Below are positions 34,454-42,773 of a stretch of 64,000 nt of DNA, piece by piece. Position 1 is the stretch's first letter. Each line of letters opens with the position of its first letter. The stretch covers positions 62,001 to 126,000 of the forward strand of contig JAVBOB010000001.1 in NCBI GenBank assembly GCA_031551125.1, in the 5' to 3' direction. Under the pieces are notes generated by a model. It made no database searches. It was not told where the DNA came from and saw only the letters and a program-made list of their open reading frames with translations. Origin of the DNA: JAIRNF01 sp031551125 (GTDB taxonomy: Bacteria; Bacteroidota; Bacteroidia; Bacteroidales; UBA932). Both the position numbers and the translations under genes were made by a program.

Positions 34454-35515
34454 CTAGCTCTTTGTAGTCAAGAAAGCCTCATAGCGAGCGGCGGCATCTT
34501 CAACCAGCTGCTTTACCGTTTTGCTTGGGCGCTGGAAGAAATTGGGTTCAACAGTAGGCGTACTCTTCTTCACTACCTTTTTCCATAGCCCTATTACCTT
34601 CCCGTTATATACGATGGTAGGGCGAAATATCCCGTTACTCGATATTGCCTTACTATGGTTATCGGAATCAAGCATGGCTGTTCTATCCTTGTAGCTGATA
34701 ATAAATTCGTCGAACGCAGGTAGCAGGTGTAGCCGGTCAGCGGTTGTTGAGCTGTTGTTTGTATTGGCAAACAGGTAGGTTTGTGAATTTATTTTTTCGG
34801 CGGTAAAGTCGGCTTGTATCATTTCCATCGCTTGTCGTGCTTCGGTTGTACTGAGCCCCGACCACCATACAAAATCTGCCAAACTTGCCGGACTATGGCT
34901 TGTAAAATACCTTCGAGCAAGCTTGTCTAACGCTTCATCCTTGCTGAGCTTTTTTGTTTTGGGAACTCGCTCATCAAGCAAAGCGTAGGTTTGTTTTTTA
35001 TTATGAATAGACCCACTGCACACTATAGCGTCAAGTTCAGCGCGTAGCATAAAGTGGTTCATTTTGGCGCTATCCACATCAATTTTTGCCCGTTGCAATA
35101 CATTCGATAGCTCTTCTCTTGTCAAATGGCGGCTCCCTTCCAACGCTTTCCTGATAATGGTATTGACCCGTTTAAAAGTGTCATCCGTTAGCCCTAAATC
35201 TTTATCTCTTGACCTCGCGGCTATTTTTATTCTGGGTGCGGTGAGCTCAAGCATCCAGCGAATATCTTCGGGGGCAACCAAATGCCATGTTGGGCGGAGC
35301 ACGTGGGTTCTTAGTACCTCCCCGTTGTTAATGGCGGTTTCTACCATGTTACCGGTAAGCTCCGGTAGGCGTATGCCAATAGCCCATTTTACCATGTTGT
35401 AATCCTGCGCTTGCATGGCTCCCATCCATGATACGAGGTCTTTGGGTGTTGAGAAGCTTGTTCCCGCCAGCTGTTGGCTGACAAGGCGCAGAGTTGGAAC
35501 AGAAAGTTTCGACAT
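34454..35515 (-). CDS. Winged helix DNA-binding (HTH_42 / AlkZ-like) protein
   Basis: This 353-residue protein of the HTH_42 superfamily has MQAQDY near residue 34, the QxQ-type catalytic position of AlkZ-like DNA glycosylases. LRPTWHLVAPEDIRWMLELT, LTREELSNVL and LLPAFDEFIISYKDR follow. Characterised relatives (AlkZ, YcaQ/AlkX) unhook interstrand crosslinks or remove alkylated bases. Activity is inferred from motif and fold. It converges with the YdeI-like gene, 8 bases apart. Confidence 0.85.
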   Translation of the reverse strand: MSKLSVPTLRLVSQQLAGTSFSTPKDLVSWMGAMQAQDYNMVKWAIGIRLPELTGNMVETAINNGEVLRTHVLRPTWHLVAPEDIRWMLELTAPRIKIAARSRDKDLGLTDDTFKRVNTIIRKALEGSRHLTREELSNVLQRAKIDVDSAKMNHFMLRAELDAIVCSGSIHNKKQTYALLDERVPKTKKLSKDEALDKLARRYFTSHSPASLADFVWWSGLSTTEARQAMEMIQADFTAEKINSQTYLFANTNNSSTTADRLHLLPAFDEFIISYKDRTAMLDSDNHSKAISSNGIFRPTIVYNGKVIGLWKKVVKKSTPTVEPNFFQRPSKTVKQLVEDAAARYEAFLTTKS

Positions 35516-35572
35516 GGCCTGAGCTATTTGTTTTCAAAGATATATTTTTATTGGTAGATGCCGGACGTACAT

Positions 35573-35618
35573 AATGAAAATGCAGCCAAACTCTTTTCTG
35601 TTTGGCTGCATTTTCATT
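35573..35618. terminator. Strong terminator after the Spy-like gene
   Basis: A perfect 19-bp inverted repeat (AATGAAAATGCAGCCAAAC, 35573-35591, complement 35600-35618) has an 8-base loop. On the minus strand it follows the 35632 stop directly. Confidence 0.85.
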
Positions 35619-35631
35619 GAACGTATATACG

Positions 35632-36042
35632 CTACTTCTTTTTATAATCCTTCATTTTTTCTTTGGCTTCCGCTTTCATTTCTTTCTTTTCCTGTTGCAG
35701 CTTGCTGTACTGGTCGGAAGTTAAAATGGCTTTCAGCTCTTTATCTTTGCTGGTAAGGAATGTCTTCTCGGTTTTCAACTTTTGACGTTTATCAAGAGCT
35801 GTTTTATTTAGAACAGAGTCGGTTTTTTGTGCATATTTCACATTAATGTTATACACTGATTGATATTGCTGGTCTGTAAGCGATAGATCCTGCTTCATTT
35901 TATCGGTTAGTATTTTTGCTCTTTCTTGAGGCGTTTTTTGTGTAGCCTTTGTTTGTTGGGCAAGGGCCTGATTTGCTGAAAATATACCAATGCAAGCTGC
36001 TAGAGCAGCTACGGCAGTACGGTTAAAAAATTTTGTTTTCAT
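35632..36042 (-). CDS. Spy/CpxP-like periplasmic protein
   Basis: The product is 136 residues from ATG 36042, with a signal peptide (MKTKFFNRTAVAALAAC, likely cut after ALA). A Lys/Gln-rich helical body contains LTDQQYQSVYNINVKYAQ and LTSDQYSKLQQ, an LTxxQ-like repeat as in Spy and CpxP chaperones. The frame open to 36138 adds an implausible N-terminus before the signal peptide. It is monocistronic with a terminator. Confidence 0.82.
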   Translation of the reverse strand: MKTKFFNRTAVAALAACIGIFSANQALAQQTKATQKTPQERAKILTDKMKQDLSLTDQQYQSVYNINVKYAQKTDSVLNKTALDKRQKLKTEKTFLTSKDKELKAILTSDQYSKLQQEKKEMKAEAKEKMKDYKKK

Positions 36043-36169
36043 AGCATGAATATGAAATGACGTTAGATTATTGTTTGGTATAAACCAGCTTATTAAACAA
36101 AAGTTTTTTCTGATTATTGAATTTAAGATTTTTTGCATGAAATTTAAAAAGCTTACAGGTGGGTTAAAA

Positions 36170-36202
36170 AGAAAAGCCGCAAAAATATTTTGCGACTTTT
36201 CT
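36170..36202 (-). terminator. Terminator after bactofilin
   Basis: AGAAAAGCCGCAAAA pairs with TTTTGCGACTTTTCT (one mismatch, 3-base loop) and is followed on the minus strand by TTTTTAACCC, 28 bases after the bactofilin stop. Confidence 0.75.
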
Positions 36203-36229
36203 GTATATTTTAACTTGTATCAGAGGAAC

Positions 36230-36598
36230 TTATTCTTCTTCCTTACTTTCTCCCATTGAGCATGTTCCGTTAAACATAGCGCCTGATTCAATAACCAGCT
36301 TGTTTGTAGTCATGTTGCCAACTACAGAAGACGTTCTTTTCAGAAAAACGGTATCGCTGACAATAATATTTCCGGTCAGCTCACCCATCATATCCAAATT
36401 TCGTGCTTTGATATCTCCTTTAACGGAGCCTGTTTCACCAATTACGACTTTCCCGATAGTAACAATTGACCCTTCAATGTGTCCGTCCACACGTAGGTCT
36501 CCTGCTGCTTCAACATTTCCTATAATACGTGTACCGTTGGATATTCGGTTAATATTAAGGGTAACTGGTTCTACTGAATTGGCTTTGGCCTTTGACAT
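36230..36598 (-). CDS. Bactofilin (polymer-forming cytoskeletal protein)
   Basis: This 122-residue protein has the repetitive beta-helix core of bactofilins: GTRIIGNVEAAGDLRVDGHI, then EGSIVTIGKVVIGETGSVKG. Bactofilins polymerise without nucleotide and shape the cell or position envelope enzymes. It is monocistronic, with its own promoter and terminator, and lies next to the S41 protease. Confidence 0.94.
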   Translation of the reverse strand: MSKAKANSVEPVTLNINRISNGTRIIGNVEAAGDLRVDGHIEGSIVTIGKVVIGETGSVKGDIKARNLDMMGELTGNIIVSDTVFLKRTSSVVGNMTTNKLVIESGAMFNGTCSMGESKEEE

Positions 36599-36636
36599 AA
36601 TGCTTACGTTCGTTTACTAATTTTACTAGGGTATTG

Positions 36637-36644
36637 CAAAGATA
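36637..36644 (-). promoter_or_regulatory. -7 promoter box for bactofilin
   Basis: The minus strand reads TATCTTTG, 39 bases before the start. Confidence 0.6.
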
Positions 36645-36711
36645 CATTTTTGAACGAACTATGAAATACTTTCACATTATTTGACATCTTGTTATGTATT
36701 GATACACGCCG

Positions 36712-38400
36712 CTAAATTGCCGGAGCGGTTAAAATGGCCTTGTACTTCATCGGGTCGAGCAAATATTCGCAAGCTTTTCCCATTTGGGTGTCATCCTTCA
36801 AAATGGCACGTACCCGTCCGGCTTGGTAGTAGTAGCGTACGGCTATCTCTTCTTCGATAAGCCTTTTGATTTCGGGCTTGAACATTTCCAAGTCTTTGCT
36901 CTTATCATGAGACAGCTTTGTAGTCAAATCGTTTAGCTCCTGTTCTACCAACGGGCTATATTTTTCCTTATTAACGGCTTCTTTCAGCTGTTTGAGCAAG
37001 CTTTCGGAGCGTGTTTGGTAGTCATACTCCTTACCCGATAGGAAGCTTACGAAGTCTGCATAATCAGCATCGCTAAGACGGAAGGTTTCCGGTGACGCTG
37101 CCGTTTCATGGTTGCAGTGGTAGCGAACGGAGTAATCTGTAATAAGCCCTCTTAGTACAAGGCTTAATGCGATGTTACTGTACGGTTCCAGCGAATCAAG
37201 AACATCAGGTAAAATACCACCGCCATCGTAAACCGAACGACCTATATTGGTTTTAAACTCTTTCTTTAACGAATCGGGTATAAACGCAACGCTTCCGTCC
37301 TCATTTTTTTTGGAGTAGTTATGTGCCTGAACGCAGCGTCCGCTGGGAATGTAGTACTTGGCTGTGGTAATTTTAAGCTTAGCGTTATACCCTAACGACC
37401 GCTGACTTTGCACTAAACCTTTGCCAAACGTTCTCGTTCCTACAACAATGCCCCTGTCTAAATCCTGAATGGCTCCGGTAACAATTTCGGATGATGATGC
37501 TGAACCCCCGTTTACCAGTACGGCAATGGGTATGTTTACATCAAGCGGCTCATCTTCGGTTTTATATGAAAAGTCAAGCTCTTTAATCCGTCCGCGTGCG
37601 CTTACTACCTCTGTACCCTTGGGTACAAAAAGGCTTACAATTTTTACTGCATCATCAAGTAGTCCACCGCCGTTACCCCTTAAATCAATAACCAGCGATT
37701 TCATTTTCCCGGTTTTCTGAAGATCAACAAAAGCCTTACGAAAATCTTTATGACAGCCTTGTGTAAACGATGTAAGGCGGATGTAGCCTACACCGTTAGG
37801 AAATACGTTGGAGTAGGTAATACCGGAAATATGAATTTTTTCACGGGTGAGTTTCAGCGTTACCGTATCTTTGGTTTTTACCCTAGCTACTTTTATTAGT
37901 AAGGTTGTTCCTTTAGGCCCTTTAAGCATGTTGCTGGCGAAAGTGCTGCTTTTTCCTTTCAGTGAAACGTTATCAATAGCAAGCAGCAAGTCTCCCGTTA
38001 TCAATCCTGCCTTATCGGCCGGAAAACCTTGGTAAATTTCTGAAGCCTCTGTATAATCACCTGATTGTCGGATTAGCATGCCCACTCCGGCATACTCGCC
38101 CGTAGTAGCAACCTCAAACTCTTTAGCTTCCTCTTCAGGCATGTATTCGGTATAAGGGTCAAGTTCGGCAAGCATTCCGTCAATACCTGCTCTTATTAGC
38201 GTGTCGGGGTTAATATCGTCAACGTAAAACAGCTTCAGCTCACGAAAAACGGAAAAAAAGAGGTCTAGATTTTTTATTACCTTGAAATCTTCACTTTCCT
38301 GTGTGGGGTTATTGGCTGCAGAAATCAAACCTATTCCCCCGCATACGGCAATGACAGCAATAACAATTGTTCGTTTAACCTTCGAAAAAGTCATATTCAC
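36712..38400 (-). CDS. S41 family C-terminal processing peptidase
   Basis: This 562-residue exported protease has an N-terminal signal/membrane segment (TIVIAVIAVCGGIGLI). A PDZ domain follows at about 85-165 (GEYAGVGMLIRQSGDY, GFPADKAGLITGDLLLAID), then the S41 catalytic core (VNGGSASSSEIVTGAIQDLD with the serine, GTRTFGKGLVQ with the lysine). It trims or degrades periplasmic proteins. A promoter box overlaps the start region, so ATG 38400 or 38394 is equally plausible. Confidence 0.94.
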   Translation of the reverse strand: MNMTFSKVKRTIVIAVIAVCGGIGLISAANNPTQESEDFKVIKNLDLFFSVFRELKLFYVDDINPDTLIRAGIDGMLAELDPYTEYMPEEEAKEFEVATTGEYAGVGMLIRQSGDYTEASEIYQGFPADKAGLITGDLLLAIDNVSLKGKSSTFASNMLKGPKGTTLLIKVARVKTKDTVTLKLTREKIHISGITYSNVFPNGVGYIRLTSFTQGCHKDFRKAFVDLQKTGKMKSLVIDLRGNGGGLLDDAVKIVSLFVPKGTEVVSARGRIKELDFSYKTEDEPLDVNIPIAVLVNGGSASSSEIVTGAIQDLDRGIVVGTRTFGKGLVQSQRSLGYNAKLKITTAKYYIPSGRCVQAHNYSKKNEDGSVAFIPDSLKKEFKTNIGRSVYDGGGILPDVLDSLEPYSNIALSLVLRGLITDYSVRYHCNHETAASPETFRLSDADYADFVSFLSGKEYDYQTRSESLLKQLKEAVNKEKYSPLVEQELNDLTTKLSHDKSKDLEMFKPEIKRLIEEEIAVRYYYQAGRVRAILKDDTQMGKACEYLLDPMKYKAILTAPAI

Positions 38401-38417
38401 ATAGTTTTAATAGGTTG

Positions 38418-38425
38418 CAAACCTA
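38418..38425 (-). promoter_or_regulatory. -7 promoter box for the S41 protease
   Basis: The minus strand reads TAGGTTTG, 18 bases before the start, implying a very short leader. Confidence 0.45.
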
Positions 38426-38546
38426 CATTATTATCAGTAAAATCACAAATACGGTCAGAATCTAACAAAGTCAAGCGTATATTTGTTTTAAATTGGATGA
38501 ATTTTGGAGACGAAAGGGGGAAAGGTTGGCAAATCAAAAAAATATG

Positions 38547-38554
38547 TACTTTTG
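38547..38554 (+). promoter_or_regulatory. -7 promoter box for trxA
   Basis: TACTTTTG, with a TTGG about 20 bases upstream as a possible -33 box, lies 57 bases before trxA. Confidence 0.6.
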
Positions 38555-38610
38555 TCCTTTAACACACCATTTAGCAGAATTAAATCTTTAAAACTAAAAT
38601 ACTTATAGTC

Positions 38611-38928
38611 ATGGCATTAGAAATTACAGTGGCAAATTTTGCAGAGCTTGTAGAAAAGTCAGATAAGCCCGTTGTTCTTGATTTTTGGGCAGAGTGGTGC
38701 GGTCCTTGCCGCATGATTGCTCCGATTATTGATGAGCTGGCAACCGAATTTGAAGGTAAGGCAGTTATCGGTAAAGTTGATGTTGATGCAAATAACGCTA
38801 TTTCCGTAAAGTTTGGCGTTCGCAACATTCCTACCGTTCTTTTCTTTAAAGATGGAAAGGTGGTTGACAAACAGGTAGGTTCTGCGCCTAAGAGCACTTA
38901 TGTAGATAAGCTTAAGGCGTTACTATAG
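38611..38928 (+). CDS. trxA: Thioredoxin
   Basis: This 105-residue cytosolic thioredoxin has the active site WCGPC (C30, C33), the preceding VLDFWAEW strand and the cis-proline segment RNIPTV. It reduces protein disulfides. It is monocistronic and is followed by a perfect 25-bp terminator hairpin. Confidence 0.97.
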   Translation: MALEITVANFAELVEKSDKPVVLDFWAEWCGPCRMIAPIIDELATEFEGKAVIGKVDVDANNAISVKFGVRNIPTVLFFKDGKVVDKQVGSAPKSTYVDKLKALL

Positions 38929-38941
38929 CAAATCCCTTCGG

Positions 38942-38994
38942 GGTAAAAATAAGAGAGGGCGGTTCTTTTAGAACCGCCCTCTCTTATTTTTACC
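38942..38994. terminator. Bidirectional terminator, trxA / NamZ-like gene
   Basis: A perfect 25-bp inverted repeat (left arm starting GGTAAAAATAAGAGAGGGCG) with a TTT loop. A-rich and T-rich flanks serve both convergent genes. Confidence 0.92.
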
Positions 38995-39011
38995 GGCAAT
39001 CAAGTTTCTGC

Positions 39012-40214
39012 TTACTCAAAATCTTCGTACAGCAGATACTTTTTACGCATTTGCTTGTAAGCATCTAGCTCAACACTCCAGCTTTCACGAATTTGCTCTT
39101 CAGTAAGCCCGGCCTTAATTTGCTCTTGCAGCTGAATATTTCCGGCCAGCTGGTCAAACCTGCGCGCTCTAGAAAAGAAGTCAACCTTGGTGGCAGTAGC
39201 CTTATTGTAAAAGTCTATAAGGTATTTTAGGGTGAACTTAACGCTGTCGGCGTTTGCGCCTTGCAAATCAATTCCGTAGCACAGCTTGCCTTCCTGTTTG
39301 GCGTTTATACCCTCACGCGCTTGGGGGGTAAATGTAAAATCGCCGAAAGCTGTATCAGGGTAGCCTACTACTTGGAAGGGCGTGTCTGTTCCCCTTCCTA
39401 CGCTGAAGGGAGTAGCTTCAAACAGGCAGAGCGATGGATAGAGGCGTACCGCTAAATAGCTGGTTAGGCTTGGTGATGGTGCAACGGGCAGCTGGTAGTG
39501 CGTTTTATGTGTGTATCCTTTCAGCTTTATCACATGCAGGGTACAAGGTTTTCCATTATCGAGCCAACCTTCTCCGTTAATCATTTGGGCAAGCTCACCC
39601 ACAGTAAGACCGTGTACTAAGGCTATTTTATCGTAGCCTACGTCCGATTTTAGAGAGTCGTCGCTACGCACGGGGCCATCAACTTGGTCACCATTGGGGT
39701 TAGGACGATCTAACACAACCAACGTTTTTCCGTTGTTGGCACATAGCTGCATCAGCTGGTGAAGAGAGGTAATGTAGGTATAAAAACGCGCCCCTACATC
39801 TTGTATATCAAATATCATAATGTCAATAGAGGCTACGGCTGAATCTGCCGCTTTACTCCCTTCATCGGCACTTTTACCGTACATGGAAAAAATAGGCAAG
39901 CCGGTTTTTGAATCTACCTCATCGCCAATTTCATGTCCTCCGGTTACCGTTCCACGAAAACCATGTTCAGGTGCAAAGGCAAACTTTACATCTACTTTGT
40001 TGTCCAGCAACACATCAACCAAATGTTTGTCGCCCACAAGCGAGGTGTGGTTTCCCATCATGCCTACCTTCTTTCCTTTCAGGAGAGGAAGATATTCATC
40101 TAGCTGTTCTGCTCCTGTGGCAAGCGTTTCAGACTGTGTTGCCGTTGGATTGCCTTTACAGCCCGCTATGAATAGCACAACAGCCGTAAGAAGTATGGTA
40201 GTGGTTCTTTTCAT
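39012..40214 (-). CDS. DUF1343 / NamZ-like exo-beta-N-acetylmuramidase lipoprotein, copy 1
   Basis: This 400-residue protein has a lipobox (VVLFIAGC, cysteine 19) and a DUF1343 body: LKGKKVGMMGNHTSLVGDKH, FAPEHGFRG, IFDIQDVGARFYTYITSLH, VLDRPNPNGDQVDGPV. Characterised NamZ removes terminal MurNAc from peptidoglycan fragments. It would act in the periplasm on wall recycling products. It is about as long as, and closely similar to, the next gene upstream, a tandem paralogue. Confidence 0.9.
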   Translation of the reverse strand: MKRTTTILLTAVVLFIAGCKGNPTATQSETLATGAEQLDEYLPLLKGKKVGMMGNHTSLVGDKHLVDVLLDNKVDVKFAFAPEHGFRGTVTGGHEIGDEVDSKTGLPIFSMYGKSADEGSKAADSAVASIDIMIFDIQDVGARFYTYITSLHQLMQLCANNGKTLVVLDRPNPNGDQVDGPVRSDDSLKSDVGYDKIALVHGLTVGELAQMINGEGWLDNGKPCTLHVIKLKGYTHKTHYQLPVAPSPSLTSYLAVRLYPSLCLFEATPFSVGRGTDTPFQVVGYPDTAFGDFTFTPQAREGINAKQEGKLCYGIDLQGANADSVKFTLKYLIDFYNKATATKVDFFSRARRFDQLAGNIQLQEQIKAGLTEEQIRESWSVELDAYKQMRKKYLLYEDFE

Positions 40215-40270
40215 GGTATTTGATTTTAGCTGTGAGAATAGTTTTCAAAAAGCTATAAGGCTAATGTAGC

Positions 40271-40334
40271 CCGTCATTGCTAGCGAAGCGAAGCAATCTG
40301 TTTATTCAAGAGATTGCTTCGCTTGCAATGGCGG
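40271..40334. repeat. REP-like palindrome between the NamZ-like paralogues
   Basis: CCGTCATTGCTAGCGAAGCG pairs with an arm ending GATTGCTTCGCTTGCAATGG. It sits between the two tandem genes. Confidence 0.8.
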
Positions 40335-40357
40335 CATTCATTCAGCGGTTATCCGGC

Positions 40358-41563
40358 TTACTCAAAATCTTCATATAGCAAGTACTTTTTACGCATTTGC
40401 TTGTACTCATCAAGTTCGGGTTTCCAGCTTTCGCGGATTTGCTCTTCGGTAAGTCCTGCTTTAATTTGCTCTTGCAGCTCGGCATTTCCGGCTAGCTTAT
40501 TAAAGAAATCAGGGCGGGCAAAAAACTTATCCTTAAACGGGCACTTGTTATAGAAATCGAGAAGGTACTTTAGCGTGAACTTTGCTTCTTCGGGGTTTAC
40601 GTTGCGCAAATCAACGCCGTAACATAGGTTTCCTTGCTGTTCAACGTGTGCAGCCATACCCGGACGAACATCGGGGGTAAAGGTAAAGTCGCCAAATACC
40701 TTATCAGGATAGCCTACTACTTGGAAGGGAAAATCGGTTCCACGACCAATGCTGAAATCGGTTCCTTCAAACAAGCAAAGCGACATGTATAAACGTACAG
40801 AGGTGTAGTTAGGCAAGCTGGGAGAGGGAACTACGGGTAATTTGTAAAGCGTTTTGTGGGTGTAGCCTTTAACCTTTACAATGTGAACGTTGCACTGAGC
40901 GCCGTTTTCAAGCCATTTTTCGCCATTAATCATTTGGGCAAGTTCGCCAATGGTAAGCCCGTGTATCATGGCTATCTTGTGGAAGCTTACGCCCGATTTA
41001 AACTTATCGTCCTTACGCACGGGGCCGTCAACTTGGTCGCCGTTGGGGTTGGGACGGTCTAGCACAATAAGCAGCTTACCGCTGTTAGCACATAGCTGCA
41101 TTACGCGGTGTAATGATGCAATGTAAGTGTAAAAGCGAGCTCCTACATCTTGCAGGTCGAAAATCATAACATCAACCGATGCCACAATAGAGTCGGCCTT
41201 CTCATTTTTCCCATAAAGGGTGTGTAGCGCTAGTCCGGTTTTCTTATCAACTTCGTTGGCTACCTTTTCACCGCGCTCAATATCACCACGAAATCCGTGC
41301 TCGGGAGCAAAAGCAAATTTTAGGTCAACACCTTTCTCCAATAGCACATCAACCAAATGCTGGTCACCTATAACGGATGTTTGGTTGCCCATCATTCCAA
41401 CTTTTTTGCCTTTAAGCAACGGCAGATACTCGTCTAGCTGTTCTGCTCCGGTTACTAGTTGTGTTTCATTAGCGGTAGCTGATGATGTTTGAGAGGCTTT
41501 TCCTTTGCAGTCTGTGGCAAAAAGTATAGCTGCAGCAACAGATAGAAGTAAGATTTTTTTCAT
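40358..41563 (-). CDS. DUF1343 / NamZ-like exo-beta-N-acetylmuramidase, copy 2
   Basis: This 401-residue paralogue of the downstream gene has the same motifs (FAPEHGFRGDIERGE, IFDLQDVGARFYTYIASLH, VLDRPNPNGDQVDGPVRKDD) and an almost identical C-terminus (KYLLYEDFE). The signal sequence ends ILFATDC: the cysteine follows aspartate instead of Gly/Ala/Ser, so lipidation is doubtful and it may be soluble or differently anchored. It has its own promoter. Confidence 0.9.
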   Translation of the reverse strand: MKKILLLSVAAAILFATDCKGKASQTSSATANETQLVTGAEQLDEYLPLLKGKKVGMMGNQTSVIGDQHLVDVLLEKGVDLKFAFAPEHGFRGDIERGEKVANEVDKKTGLALHTLYGKNEKADSIVASVDVMIFDLQDVGARFYTYIASLHRVMQLCANSGKLLIVLDRPNPNGDQVDGPVRKDDKFKSGVSFHKIAMIHGLTIGELAQMINGEKWLENGAQCNVHIVKVKGYTHKTLYKLPVVPSPSLPNYTSVRLYMSLCLFEGTDFSIGRGTDFPFQVVGYPDKVFGDFTFTPDVRPGMAAHVEQQGNLCYGVDLRNVNPEEAKFTLKYLLDFYNKCPFKDKFFARPDFFNKLAGNAELQEQIKAGLTEEQIRESWKPELDEYKQMRKKYLLYEDFE

Positions 41564-41594
41564 AGGTATAGGGCTTTATAGTGAATGTATGAAA

Positions 41595-41602
41595 CAAATG
41601 TA
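41595..41602 (-). promoter_or_regulatory. -7 promoter box for NamZ-like copy 2
   Basis: The minus strand reads TACATTTG, 32 bases before the start. Confidence 0.55.
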
Positions 41603-41796
41603 CAAAAAGAATGTGAAGTATTAGGCGTTGAAGAACAGATTTGTGTATTACGATATGTGATATGCGGCATTTGAGAATGCAATTTTTTACCCTCTATGCC
41701 TTCTCAGGTTGCTTTGTGAAAGAAAAAGTAAAACAGCGCACGGAAAGGTTCGCATATCTCATATCGTAAATCTATCCCTACCGTTTCATGTACTAA

Positions 41797-42765
41797 TCAA
41801 TACCCCCTTCCCTTACGCAACATCTTTTCCGATTTGCCATAAGCGGCACACGGGCAATCTTTTTGGAACAGGCTCTTAAACTCCCACGCAATCATAATTT
41901 CATGGGTGCCGTACATGGATATTTTACTTAATGGACCTATTCCGTAGTCAAAGGAATATCCGGCCTTTAGCTGGTCGGTTATATAAATTCCTGCCATTAC
42001 GGAATACTGCTTGTTAAGGCGATACATCGCACCGACCCATCCAATATTATTACTCTCACGTGAGCTTCTATATTTCAGAATGTGAGTAATAAGGCCAACT
42101 TCAAACCGGTTAATATCATTTCTGATAACGTAGGATACAATGGGTTCAAAGGTGAGATTATTAACGGCGTTTATATGTGTTGATGCGTATGCCCATAGGT
42201 GAGTTGGGTTTTCGGCAACATTGTGTTTAGAGAGCTTGGTTCCTATATGTCTAACAGCAGCACCTAGCTTAATATATCCTTGGTATTCCAGCCCACAATC
42301 AAAATCGGGGGTGTATTCGGATAGGTTGCCTGCATATAACACCGGGTCGTTCAGGTTATCAACCAGCGCGCCGTTAGAGTTTATATGGCGGTTGATTACT
42401 CCGGCCGATAAACCAAGTGACAAGACTGACTCTTCCGAAAGGGGGATATGGAAAGCGTAGGCAAGTCGTGCATTATAGGTATTGGTAAAGCCTATGCGGT
42501 CGGCGTTAATACTTATGCCAATACCTGATTTTACTGCCGGAAGGTAGCCGTTTGCGCTTACAACGCCCGTTACGGGAGCACCTTCCATACCTGCCCATTG
42601 TTGACGTGCATGAAGAAAAATGCCGGAGCTGAGGCAGCTTCCGGTAGCGGCCGGATTGTAGATTGATTGGTTAAACCATCGCTGCGAAAGGTCAAAATCG
42701 CTTTGCGCCCATGCCGAAAACGACAGGCATAGCAGCAAAACGGTATATATAGAACTTCTCTTCAT
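41797..42765 (-). CDS. PorP/SprF family type IX secretion membrane protein
   Basis: This 322-residue protein has a signal peptide (SIYTVLLLCLSFSAWAQ) followed by QRWFNQSIYNPAATGS, the PorP/SprF hallmark NPAxxG, and beta-barrel strands (HARQQWAGMEGAPVTGVVSA). SprF-type proteins assist secretion of their neighbouring large cargo. It lies 8 bases downstream of the 1578-residue type B sorting protein and is surely its partner. Confidence 0.92.
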   Translation of the reverse strand: MKRSSIYTVLLLCLSFSAWAQSDFDLSQRWFNQSIYNPAATGSCLSSGIFLHARQQWAGMEGAPVTGVVSANGYLPAVKSGIGISINADRIGFTNTYNARLAYAFHIPLSEESVLSLGLSAGVINRHINSNGALVDNLNDPVLYAGNLSEYTPDFDCGLEYQGYIKLGAAVRHIGTKLSKHNVAENPTHLWAYASTHINAVNNLTFEPIVSYVIRNDINRFEVGLITHILKYRSSRESNNIGWVGAMYRLNKQYSVMAGIYITDQLKAGYSFDYGIGPLSKISMYGTHEIMIAWEFKSLFQKDCPCAAYGKSEKMLRKGRGY

Positions 42766-42773
42766 TACTTTAC

